Source: Ardenticatenaceae bacterium
Lineage (GTDB): Bacteria; Chloroflexota; Anaerolineae; Promineifilales; Promineifilaceae
Assembly (NCBI GenBank): GCA_030065875.1
Contig: JASJCR010000037.1
Coordinates: 1-58,704, forward strand
Reading direction: 5' to 3'
DNA: 58,704 nt
In this document: positions 34,096 through 42,516 of the stretch, piece by piece
Layout: every line of letters begins with the position of its first letter
Position numbering within the stretch: position 1 is the stretch's first letter
Made by a program: the position numbers and the translations under genes
Notes under the pieces: model-generated
Told to the model about the DNA's origin: nothing
Seen by the model: only the letters and a program-made list of their open reading frames with translations
The model's database searches: none

Positions 34096-37000
34096 TCAAT
34101 GCAGTCTCGTGATCCGCCACCACGCCTCAAACCCGAAGTAAGTGGGACCGATAGGCACCACCTGATCGCACTCTGTTGTGCCCCGGCCAACCGATCGAGC
34201 GTGATGGGCCTCAGCCCTCGCACCATAGTTTGCGTCCGGCCCATGGTTGACCTCAATATAACCCATTGAGTCGTTGGTGAGGCCGTCCTGTTCGTAGCCC
34301 GAGAAGTAGAGATAAACCGTATCGCCGGCCGGCATCTCAAATTCATAGGTGGTCCGCCCCTGCCCTTCCAGGCTCCAGATAAGGGCCGACGGATCATTCC
34401 GGTTCCAGCGAATGACGCCGCTTGCCGGTTGCCTCACTCGATGAGCAACCCAGCGTACCTCATCGGCCGACGGCCCATAACCGACGCTAAACTGGAACCA
34501 CACCTCCCCATTTTGATGGAGAAACCCTTCACACGGCCAACTTGGCACCCGTAAACCGGTCATTTCTACCCTGATCAAAACCGGCGTTTCAAAGATGTTG
34601 TTCCCCTCGTTCATTTCTTCAATCTGATTATCCGGATCGAGAATCACCCTTAAATCATAAGGTTCCAGAGTCAGCTCGGCACTTTGTAATTTGCGCTGCC
34701 CTCCCGAGGGAATGGTCACATTTGACCAGGTCACGGTATCGATAATCTCGCCGGTGCCGATGCGCACCAGGTCGACCTCGATGTCTCGATTCGCCAGAGT
34801 CGCCGCGTTATTAAACACGTGGATCCGCAGTTGACCCTCAAACGAGGTCACATCGGTGATGGTCAGATCCGGCTGCGCACCCGCTTCAGGACCAACCAGG
34901 ACATCAAGCAAAACCGACAGCTCAAACTGCCCGTCGCGAATCGTATAACGACCGGGGGCAATCTCTCCGGCCGGTATCGTATGGGAGCCGAGGAAAGCTT
35001 CCTCATACATTCGGCGATCCATATCGTAAATAACCCCACCAAAAGATAAATCATCGTACGGACCAAGGGCCACCGTGATCGTATTTTGAGTAGGTGAGCT
35101 GTACGATGGGGAGACATTTTGGACAACCCACACCCCAATGCGGTCAAACATATCTTGAACGCTGTAAACAGCGTATGGATCAAATTTGAAACCGTTTGGA
35201 TAATCATTGCCATCAAAACGAAGGGAGCCATCTTCGCTGCCCTGGGCCCAAAAGCTGCCAAATACCGGCCCTAACTGGCCGTCCATCCGCGACTCATCAT
35301 CCAGAGCAAAGGTTTCGATCTGGTCAAACGTCACGCGGATAACCCTGGGGCACGGCTGTCTGCTCCAGTAGGCCAGGTTGCTGGGTGGCGATTCGCGATC
35401 CCCGCGATAAGCGGTCACGTGAAATTCGCGCCGGCCGCTGCCGCACAGCGGCTCATACCCGGCAATTGATTGAGAAGTGGTATCGGCCGATAATCTGAAC
35501 GCCCGACGGCCGTCAGCATAAACCCAAAAGCCGTCTATCGCTGAGCGATCGCCGCCCCACATCATGATCAGTTGGGAATCTCCTTCATAGTGGAAAAGGG
35601 AAATCGTCGGAGCAGGGAACATCGTGTCATCACACGAATCCAGGCAAATCCGGTATTGGGCTTCAAACCAGCGATCAGAATCTCCTCCGCTTGATCGCAT
35701 CGTGATGATGTGCCCATCCCAGTCGGATGCCGGATGGCTGCGAACGGCCGACCCTAAATCCCAATAGGTCCCCCAACCCCCTTCCGGACCCATAAACATA
35801 TTGTCCCCACCGCAAGCGACGCTCACCTGCAGATCTTCGGTAGGCAGGAGCATCACCCGTTTGCTGCCCAAATCGGCCGCAATATCCCACTGCCGTTCCC
35901 CCAGAGGTTCAAAGGTGTATCGTTCGACGGCAGCCCCGGTCAGGCTGGGATAACAATACATCCCGTCGTAGTCGTGATTGACCTCAAAACGCAGCGCCTG
36001 GAATTCCACCGTGCTCATGATGCTGCCCAGATCCATATCGGGAAATGACGGTCCGGATTCATCTGACGGCCCTCCCTCATCATCGGGCACCCCATCACCG
36101 TCTTCGTCTTCGCCATCACCAGGTGCCAGACAACCCTCGTGTTCGGGCAAACCTGCCTCGTCGGGGCAAATATCTTCCGTATCGGGAACGCCATCGCCAT
36201 CGCTGTCCGGGGCATCATCTCCACCAGGCGCACTCCCGCTGCCCTCACCGCCAGCTTCGTCAGGACAGCCGTGAAGCTCGGGCGGGCCTGGCTCATCTGG
36301 ACAATCGTCCTGCTCATCGCCTACCCCATCGCCATCGCGGTCTTCACTCCCTCCTGGGAGCGGACAGCCGCCAAATCCAGGCAGACCCGGTTCATCCGGG
36401 CATTCATCATCGGCGTTCCGCGTGCCGTCTCCATCCGCGTCGGGGCACCCCTCGCTGATCGCTGAACCTGCTTCATCCGGACAGGTATCTTCACTATCCG
36501 GCACACCGTCTCCATCCCGATCTGTTTCGTCAGGGGTCGGGCACCCATCTCCCTCTGGGGCACCCGGTGTATCGGGGCAAAGATCGGCAAAATCGGGAAT
36601 CGTATCCCTATCGGCGTCCGGGCAACCTTCGGTTAACAGCGTGCCGGCCGAGTCCGGGCACTCATCCAGGTCATCTGGAATGGTGTCGCCGTCGCGGTCG
36701 TCCGGCCGGGGGCACCCATCAAACTCGATTAAGCCGGGTTCGTTTGGACAGCCGTCTTCGCTATCCCCAATCCCATCCCCGTCTGCATCGGGGCATCCCA
36801 ATGCCAAAAATGTGCCGAGTTGATCGGGGCAGGCATCCTCGCCGTCGCTTACCCCATCCCCATCGGCATCACCGCTCTGGGCGATGGCGGTCACCGCTTC
36901 CACCTCAATCGACACCTGGGTCCGGGTGTTGTGGGTGTTGAACGCCCTGGCCGTCAGCGTGTGCCGCCCAGCCGCAGCAGGCTGCCAGCTCACAACCAGC

Positions 37001-37293
37001 GGGAACGGGGAGGTGCCGTCAGGTAAGGCGCTGTCCTGCGCCTGATAGAGGTTGCCATCCACCCATAATTCAACTCGCTTGATTTTGGAGGCATCATTGG
37101 CTAAGGCGTGGACAATGACCGGCCGCCCCAATTCAACTTCCGCATTGTGAACGGGTGATTGGATGAGCACGGCCGGTCTGGTTGCCACCGTTCTCGGCCA
37201 CAGGAAGAAATATCCCAGCCCCCCAACCGCCGCCAAAAGGCAGGCGATCAGGAGCAGAAGTAGCGATCTCGTGAACCATTTTCTCTTTGTCAT
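34096..37293 (-). CDS. Membrane-anchored thrombospondin type 3 repeat / CARDB protein
   Basis: 1065 residues. One N-terminal membrane helix (LLLLLIACLLAAVGGLGYFF, ~12-31) without lipobox anchors a large exposed part. An Ig-like domain (~40-135) is followed by about ten to twelve calcium-binding thrombospondin type 3 repeats (~145-415; DxDGDGxxDxEDxCPDExG pattern), a large beta-rich region of unknown type (~430-820), and a CARDB domain (~825-935: DLTITDVTSFEG, LDPDNQIEEMNEGNN). It probably has a structural or adhesive role at the cell surface. It lies 15 bp downstream of the lipoprotein gene, so the two form an operon and may work together. The beta-rich part is not recognised. Confidence 0.88.
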   Translation of the reverse strand: MTKRKWFTRSLLLLLIACLLAAVGGLGYFFLWPRTVATRPAVLIQSPVHNAEVELGRPVIVHALANDASKIKRVELWVDGNLYQAQDSALPDGTSPFPLVVSWQPAAAGRHTLTARAFNTHNTRTQVSIEVEAVTAIAQSGDADGDGVSDGEDACPDQLGTFLALGCPDADGDGIGDSEDGCPNEPGLIEFDGCPRPDDRDGDTIPDDLDECPDSAGTLLTEGCPDADRDTIPDFADLCPDTPGAPEGDGCPTPDETDRDGDGVPDSEDTCPDEAGSAISEGCPDADGDGTRNADDECPDEPGLPGFGGCPLPGGSEDRDGDGVGDEQDDCPDEPGPPELHGCPDEAGGEGSGSAPGGDDAPDSDGDGVPDTEDICPDEAGLPEHEGCLAPGDGEDEDGDGVPDDEGGPSDESGPSFPDMDLGSIMSTVEFQALRFEVNHDYDGMYCYPSLTGAAVERYTFEPLGERQWDIAADLGSKRVMLLPTEDLQVSVACGGDNMFMGPEGGWGTYWDLGSAVRSHPASDWDGHIITMRSSGGDSDRWFEAQYRICLDSCDDTMFPAPTISLFHYEGDSQLIMMWGGDRSAIDGFWVYADGRRAFRLSADTTSQSIAGYEPLCGSGRREFHVTAYRGDRESPPSNLAYWSRQPCPRVIRVTFDQIETFALDDESRMDGQLGPVFGSFWAQGSEDGSLRFDGNDYPNGFKFDPYAVYSVQDMFDRIGVWVVQNVSPSYSSPTQNTITVALGPYDDLSFGGVIYDMDRRMYEEAFLGSHTIPAGEIAPGRYTIRDGQFELSVLLDVLVGPEAGAQPDLTITDVTSFEGQLRIHVFNNAATLANRDIEVDLVRIGTGEIIDTVTWSNVTIPSGGQRKLQSAELTLEPYDLRVILDPDNQIEEMNEGNNIFETPVLIRVEMTGLRVPSWPCEGFLHQNGEVWFQFSVGYGPSADEVRWVAHRVRQPASGVIRWNRNDPSALIWSLEGQGRTTYEFEMPAGDTVYLYFSGYEQDGLTNDSMGYIEVNHGPDANYGARAEAHHARSVGRGTTECDQVVPIGPTYFGFEAWWRITRLH

Positions 37294-37307
37294 TGCTCTA
37301 ACCTCTT

Positions 37308-38270
37308 TTAATTAATCCCCACTGAAAAGCGAGACCAGGCAGACCAGTCGCTGCTATTTCCGGCCTCGTCAACGGCTCGTACCGCCCAGCGATAGAAGGG
37401 GCCGCACTGGACCGGCACGCTAATTTCTTTGCCGACAATAGGCCCCCACGTATCCACGGGGTCCCACTGGTTGGTCATAACCTGTCTCTCCAGTTTGACA
37501 TAATACCTGACTGTGCCGGGCTGATCGTCCGCAACCGGCAGCCACGCCAGCGTTTGTTCCGTGCGACAGGTCAGGAAGAGTTCGTCGGCCGGAACCATCG
37601 GTGTCGGTACCGGCGGAGGTGTCGTGTCGGGCGGTGGTGGCGGTGCCGTGGGTGTAAAGGTCGCGGTTGGTGTGGGCGGAATAGGGGTAAAGGTTGGGGT
37701 CGGAGGAACCGGCGTAAACGTTGGGGTTGGCGGCACAGGCGTTGGGGTAAACGTGGCCGTTGGCGGTATGGGCGCCGGTGTAAACGTCGCGGTTGGCGGC
37801 GCAGGCGTGAGTGTAACCGTGGCCGTTGGCGTGACGGGTGTCGGTGTGAAAGTCGGCACGGCCGTTACGGTTGCTGTGGGCACGGCGGCCACCTCGCTGA
37901 CAACCCTGACGGTAATTCCATAAGGGCTGCTGACGGCCCCCGTGCTGTCATAGCTTCTAACCTGCAGCGTATAAAGACCCGCTTCAGCGGGGAACCACTC
38001 CTGCCTCACCGCGCTAAAAGAAGCCCCGGCCTCCTCTGGAGAATCGCGCCGATACGCCTCCCCATTAACTGACAGGAGCACTTCCGCCACCCCTTCCTCG
38101 GCTGAGGCGTGGGAAATGACGGTCACGGCCGAACCGGCCGGAATCGTCGACCCATCCCGCGGGAAATCGATCCACGCCCGGGGGCTCCCTTCGGCACTCC
38201 CGGTACAGGCGGCGAGAACGAACAGCGTCAGTAGTAGAATCAATTTGAACGAACGGTTTTGGATACTCAT
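37308..38270 (-). CDS. Surface lipoprotein with Thr/Pro linker and FN3-like domain
   Basis: 320 residues. The signal peptide ends in lipobox LAAC (Cys ~22). An Ig-like bacterial domain (~30-130: WIDFPRDGSTIPAGSAVTVI) precedes a ~90-residue linker built of TPTPVPPTPTF-type repeats (~135-225). A fibronectin-3-like C-terminal domain (~235-320: LAWLPVADDQPGTVRYYVKL, YRWAVRAVDEAGNSSDWS) follows. It is the first gene of an operon with the thrombospondin-3/CARDB protein and probably a surface-binding or scaffold protein. Such linkers are typical of Chloroflexota exoproteins. Confidence 0.88.
   Translation of the reverse strand: MSIQNRSFKLILLLTLFVLAACTGSAEGSPRAWIDFPRDGSTIPAGSAVTVISHASAEEGVAEVLLSVNGEAYRRDSPEEAGASFSAVRQEWFPAEAGLYTLQVRSYDSTGAVSSPYGITVRVVSEVAAVPTATVTAVPTFTPTPVTPTATVTLTPAPPTATFTPAPIPPTATFTPTPVPPTPTFTPVPPTPTFTPIPPTPTATFTPTAPPPPPDTTPPPVPTPMVPADELFLTCRTEQTLAWLPVADDQPGTVRYYVKLERQVMTNQWDPVDTWGPIVGKEISVPVQCGPFYRWAVRAVDEAGNSSDWSAWSRFSVGIN
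37640..37880. repeat. Imperfect tandem repeat encoding the Thr/Pro linker
   Basis: Units of the type GGGGTAAACGTTGG / GGTGTAAACGTCGCGGTTGG with GGCGG spacers recur about every 24-36 bp across the linker-coding part of the lipoprotein gene. Such arrays change length readily by slippage or unequal recombination. Confidence 0.75.
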
Positions 38271-38405
38271 TTTTTGCTTCCTAGCAGGCTAAAATCCTGC
38301 ATACCTTATTGCTATTTCACAACCGCAGGCAGATAAACAACGAATAGGAAAATTTCACGAGTTTTCTTTTTTTCAACTCGACCACCTTCAAGCTGATTCC
38401 GGTCA

Positions 38406-38633
38406 TCAGGGCGTTTTGAGATCATCAACCCCACAGCGTGTGGGGTCCCCCCCTTCCTGCCCGTTCTCCGTTTGAGACAGCAGAAAAGAAAACAGGCTTT
38501 CCAAATCAGGGAAGCCGATCACCTGCCCGGTTTGTGGGTACTCGAGGGAAGCTCGCCAGAACCCCTGACCATGGCTTCGCACGCGCCACAGACGCAGCAG
38601 GTATGAGACATAACGCCGTTGCTTATTGTTCAT
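38406..38633 (-). CDS. Small 'SYLLRLWR' protein (copy 1)
   Basis: 75 residues of unknown function: a basic start, YVSYLLRLWRVRS, FWRASLEYPQTGQ, FPDLESLFSFLLSQ. The same order of motifs (SYLLRLWR, W-R-x-SL-x-x-P-x-TG, then a phenylalanine/leucine helix) makes up the N-terminus of the 169-residue protein at 47384-47893. Both genes lie divergently beside a BTAD-NB-ARC-TPR regulator (starts 137 and 103 bp apart). A functional link to those regulators is inferred from this repeated arrangement. Confidence 0.78.
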   Translation of the reverse strand: MNNKQRRYVSYLLRLWRVRSHGQGFWRASLEYPQTGQVIGFPDLESLFSFLLSQTENGQEGGDPTRCGVDDLKTP

Positions 38634-38769
38634 GAGTGCTCTTCTAGGGTGGTTTCGGAGTCACGCACCTGAGTTAAATCATTGGCTGTATTGTCTTACA
38701 CGGCCGTTTCCAGAACGTTTCCACGCCTGTTGAACCCCCCTCCCCCTCTTTGTATAATGATCAATAATC

Positions 38770-41700
38770 ATGAACCGCCTTGCGCTGCATTTCTTGGGGT
38801 CTTTTCAGGTTATTCTGGATGGCAAACCGGTCTCCACATTCAGATCCGACAAGGTGCGCGCCTTACTGGCCTATTTAGCTTTAGAATTTGATCGGCCCCA
38901 CCAGAGAGAGTCGCTGGCCGCGATTTTTTGGCCGGACATGCCCCTACAGGCGGCCCTCAAAAATTTCCGCCTGTCTTTGCACCGGCTGCGGCAAACCCTT
39001 GAAGATCTCGAGAACGTTCCCCCTTTTCTGCAAATTACCCGGGAGACCGTACAGTTCAACATGGCCACCTGCTGGCTGGATGTAACCGCCTTTTCAGAAA
39101 TCCTCAAGGAAGTTGAAACCCATCCTCACCAACATATAGAAACCTGCTCCACATGCCTGACAAAATTGGAGGAGGCGGTTGAACTGTATCGAGGAGACTT
39201 TCTGCAGGGATTTTATCTGGACGAAAACCTCTCTTTTTCTGAGTGGGCCCTGCTCAAGCGAGAATCAATGCATCGCCGCACGTTATGGGCCCTTCATCAT
39301 CTGGCGGCGTATTATCGGCGGCGGGGGGAACACGGCCGAGCCCTGAATTTCGCCTGGCGGCAGCTGGAACTGGAACCGTGGCGCGAGGAAGCCCATCGCC
39401 AGGTGATGGAAATCCTGGCGCAGCGTGGGGAACGCAGCGCAGCCCTGGCTCAATATGAGGTTTGCTGCCGGATATTAGCTGAAGAATTTGAGGCCGAACC
39501 TACGGAGGAGACGACTATCCTCTACGAACGCATTCGCCTGGTGACCGTCGGCCGCCACAACCTTCCCGGCCAACCCACCGCTTTTATCGGCCGAGAGGAG
39601 GAGTTGGCCGAGGTCATCAAGCTGCTGGAAGATCCTGAATGCCGGCTGTTGACCATTGTGGGACCCGGTGGCATCGGGAAAACTCGTCTGGCGCTTGAGG
39701 CGGCCGCCACCCGAATCGACACTTTTTTGGAGGGCGTTCACTTTGTCTCCCTGGTGCCGGTTGAATCAACCGCCTTTCTCGCCTCCGCCGTTGCCGATAC
39801 CCTTCGGCTTTCCTTTTCCGAAAACCAAAATCCCCAGGAGCAGCTCCTCGACTATCTGCACGAGAAGGAACTGCTGCTGCTTCTCGATAACTTTGAACAC
39901 CTACTGGAGGGGACAGATTTCCTGGTAGAGATCCTCAAAAAATCCCCTAAGGTGAAGCTTCTCATTACTTCCCGCGAGCGGCTCAATTTGAGTTGGGAAT
40001 GGTGTTATGAGTTGGGCGGTCTCAGGATACCAGCAGAGCAAACAGAATATATTCCAGAAGAGTACAGCGCCGTGCAGCTGTTCCAGCAGGCGGCCGGGCG
40101 GGTGCGCAAGCGTTTTGCCCTTTCTGCAGGTGACAAACCAGCGGTAACGCAGATTTGCCAGCTCGTTGAAGGGATGCCCTTGGGGATCGAACTGGCCGCC
40201 GCCTGGGTAGGGACCCACAGTTGTGAAGAAATCGCCCGCGAGGTCAGTCAAAACATCAGCTTTTTGCAAATCTCGCTGCAGGATATACCCACCCGGCACC
40301 AAAGTCTGCGGGCCACCTTTGAGCACTCATGGAATTTACTCAGCCCATCCGAAAAACAGTGCTTTGTCAAATTGTCTACTTTTCAGCGCGGGTTTCAGCA
40401 CGCAGCGGCCGAAAAAGTCACCGGTGCGTCGCGGTTTGTTCTAAAATCGCTGGTAGACAAATCGCTGCTGCGCTTTGTGCCGCCCGGCCGTTACGAAATC
40501 CACGAACTGCTTCGACAGTATGCGGCAGAAAGGCTGGCTAAAGCGCCTGAATTGTTGACGGCCGTGCGCGATCAGCACTGTCGCTATTACACGACATTTT
40601 TGCAAAATTGGGCGGCCAATCTCAACGGACCGGGCGCCGTAGAAGCCCAGGCGGCCATCAAAACAGAAATCGAAAATGTGCGTTCCGCATGGGGTTGGGC
40701 GGTGACACAAAACAGGGTTCAGGAAATACAGAGAGGTCTCGACAGCCTGGCCCGGTATTATCTGCTGGCCGGTCCGTTTCAAGAAGGAGCGATGCTCATT
40801 TTGAGGACCGTTAAGGGCATGCGAAACCGGATGAATCAATTGGATGAGCCCACACCTGAGGACCAAAACCTGTTGAGTCGCCTACTGATCGAACAGGCGA
40901 AATTTCTGAATATAAGTGCCGACTTCAATCAGGCAATTGCCACCATCAAGGAGGCGATTGAGTTAGCCCAGGGTAATCAGAAAGTGGATTTAGAGGCGGC
41001 CGGTTTTCTGCAGTGGGGACACACCCTCATCAAACAGGGTCACTACGATGAAGCACGCCACAAACTCGAGCAAGCCCTGACATTATCGAGATCTTCAAGC
41101 CAGGTTGAAGTTGACACGCTGCGCGATCTCGGTATCGCTTACTTCAATCAGGGGCGCTATCGCAAAGCAAAAACCTATTACGAGCAAGCCCTGACAATTT
41201 ACTGCGCAATTGGGGACAAACAGGGAGAGGCGGGCGTACTGCGCAGCCTGGGCGTGGTGGCCTGGTTCCAGGGAAATATTTCCCAGGCCAGTGCTTTTTT
41301 GGAACAGGCGCTGGCCATCTTTCAAAAATTAGGCGATCAGCACGGCATGGCCCTTCAGCTTCATAACCTGGGGCGCATCCGGCTGGAACAGGGCAGCTAT
41401 CCTCAAGCCAGAAATTACTTTGACCAGGCGCTGCACATCTTTCGCCAAATTGGCGATCGGCAGAACGCCAGCTGGGCGCTACTCAATCTCGGCCGGGTCA
41501 ATTTGTATCAGGGCGATTATGATCGGGCCGCAGATATTTGTAACCAGGCGCTGGATATCTTTCGACAAATTCACGCCCGCCAGGGGGAAGGATTGGCCCT
41601 CATAAATTTGGGGGGGATCGCCTGCCAACAGGGCAGCTACTCTACGGCCAAAGGTTTCCTCGATCAGGCGCTGTTGATTTGTCGGGAGATCGGCGATCGC

Positions 41701-42435
41701 CAGAGCGAAAGTTGGGCCATCAGTTATCTGGGTGAGCTTTCTACCGCGTGTGGCGATTATGACCGAGCCAAAGCTTACCAGGAGCAGACTTTAAAAATTT
41801 GCCGCGAAATTGGCGACCGGGCCGGGGAAGGATGGGGGCTGGCTAATCTGGCTTTACTTTCTCACCAGCTTGGAGATGGAGGAGCAGCCTTGGAATTAAG
41901 TCGCCAGGCGGTGCAAATTGGGCAAGAGCTCCATCATCAACAGCTTCAGGCAGCCGCTTTTACCCATTTGGGTCACGCTCAATTTGCTTTGAGGAACAAT
42001 CGTGAGGCGGCCGCAGCTTATCAAGAAGCGATCACGCTTCATCGTCAGCTGGGCCAGCCGCACCTGGCCATGGAAGGGGTCGCCGGTCTGGCCCGCGTGG
42101 TTCTGGCTGAAGGGCGTCTGGCCAAGGCGGTCGCTCGGGTGGAAGAAATCCTGAGCTTCTTAAAGATCGAAGAGAAAGACCCCTCGCCCTACTCAATCAA
42201 CCGCCTCAACGGCACCAACGAACCGTTTCAAATCTTTTTAACCTGTTATCGCGTGCTGGCGGCCGCCGGATACAATCAGCGCGCCCAGAAAATTATAGGC
42301 ACCGCGAATAATTTGCTGCAGGACAGATCAACAAATTTCACAGATGCAAAAGAGCAGCGTCTGTTTCTAGAAAACGTGACCGTCCATCGAGAAATTATGG
42401 CCGCCGCGTCCCCCTCATCATCGGAAGGTCATTGA
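38770..42435 (+). CDS. BTAD / NB-ARC ATPase / TPR transcriptional regulator (1)
   Basis: 1221 residues. An N-terminal OmpR-like DNA-binding domain (~1-95: FLGSFQVILDGKPV, SDKVRALLAYLAL) is followed by a bacterial transcriptional activator domain (~105-255: LYRGDFLQGFYLDENLSFSEW, AALAQYEVCCRILAEEF). An NB-ARC/STAND ATPase comes next, with Walker A GPGGIGKT (298-305) and Walker B LLLLLDNFEHLL. About ten tetratricopeptide repeats fill ~700-1120 (LGIAYFNQGRYRKAKTYYEQAL and similar). Members such as AfsR-like and MalT-like STAND regulators switch with ATP and a ligand or partner protein. No ligand can be named. It is divergent from the small SYLLRLWR protein. Confidence 0.93.
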   Translation: MNRLALHFLGSFQVILDGKPVSTFRSDKVRALLAYLALEFDRPHQRESLAAIFWPDMPLQAALKNFRLSLHRLRQTLEDLENVPPFLQITRETVQFNMATCWLDVTAFSEILKEVETHPHQHIETCSTCLTKLEEAVELYRGDFLQGFYLDENLSFSEWALLKRESMHRRTLWALHHLAAYYRRRGEHGRALNFAWRQLELEPWREEAHRQVMEILAQRGERSAALAQYEVCCRILAEEFEAEPTEETTILYERIRLVTVGRHNLPGQPTAFIGREEELAEVIKLLEDPECRLLTIVGPGGIGKTRLALEAAATRIDTFLEGVHFVSLVPVESTAFLASAVADTLRLSFSENQNPQEQLLDYLHEKELLLLLDNFEHLLEGTDFLVEILKKSPKVKLLITSRERLNLSWEWCYELGGLRIPAEQTEYIPEEYSAVQLFQQAAGRVRKRFALSAGDKPAVTQICQLVEGMPLGIELAAAWVGTHSCEEIAREVSQNISFLQISLQDIPTRHQSLRATFEHSWNLLSPSEKQCFVKLSTFQRGFQHAAAEKVTGASRFVLKSLVDKSLLRFVPPGRYEIHELLRQYAAERLAKAPELLTAVRDQHCRYYTTFLQNWAANLNGPGAVEAQAAIKTEIENVRSAWGWAVTQNRVQEIQRGLDSLARYYLLAGPFQEGAMLILRTVKGMRNRMNQLDEPTPEDQNLLSRLLIEQAKFLNISADFNQAIATIKEAIELAQGNQKVDLEAAGFLQWGHTLIKQGHYDEARHKLEQALTLSRSSSQVEVDTLRDLGIAYFNQGRYRKAKTYYEQALTIYCAIGDKQGEAGVLRSLGVVAWFQGNISQASAFLEQALAIFQKLGDQHGMALQLHNLGRIRLEQGSYPQARNYFDQALHIFRQIGDRQNASWALLNLGRVNLYQGDYDRAADICNQALDIFRQIHARQGEGLALINLGGIACQQGSYSTAKGFLDQALLICREIGDRQSESWAISYLGELSTACGDYDRAKAYQEQTLKICREIGDRAGEGWGLANLALLSHQLGDGGAALELSRQAVQIGQELHHQQLQAAAFTHLGHAQFALRNNREAAAAYQEAITLHRQLGQPHLAMEGVAGLARVVLAEGRLAKAVARVEEILSFLKIEEKDPSPYSINRLNGTNEPFQIFLTCYRVLAAAGYNQRAQKIIGTANNLLQDRSTNFTDAKEQRLFLENVTVHREIMAAASPSSSEGH

Positions 42436-42467
42436 CGAGGGGGAGTAACGGTAACGCCATTTTGTAG

Positions 42468-42487
42468 GGCCGCAGCCTGCTGCGGCC
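42468..42487. terminator. Palindrome GGCCGCAG-CCTG-CTGCGGCC between convergent genes
   Basis: A perfect 8-bp GC stem with 4-base loop, followed on the plus strand by GCAAAAAG. It lies between convergent genes, where it could stop transcription from both sides. The same palindrome occurs at 53169-53192 and a variant at 19524-19547, so it is a dispersed repeat reused at gene ends. Confidence 0.6.
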
Positions 42488-42516
42488 GCAAAAAGCCGCC
42501 AACGACGTTGACGCAC

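Noticed and set aside
36139..36465. Plus-strand 108-residue frame opposite the thrombospondin-repeat gene
   Set aside because: Antisense shadow of the repeat region; no ribosome-binding site and no independent family features.
36060..36850. Periodic repeats in the 36-kb region as a tandem DNA repeat element
   Set aside because: The periodicity is explained by thrombospondin type 3 calcium-binding repeats in the encoded protein.
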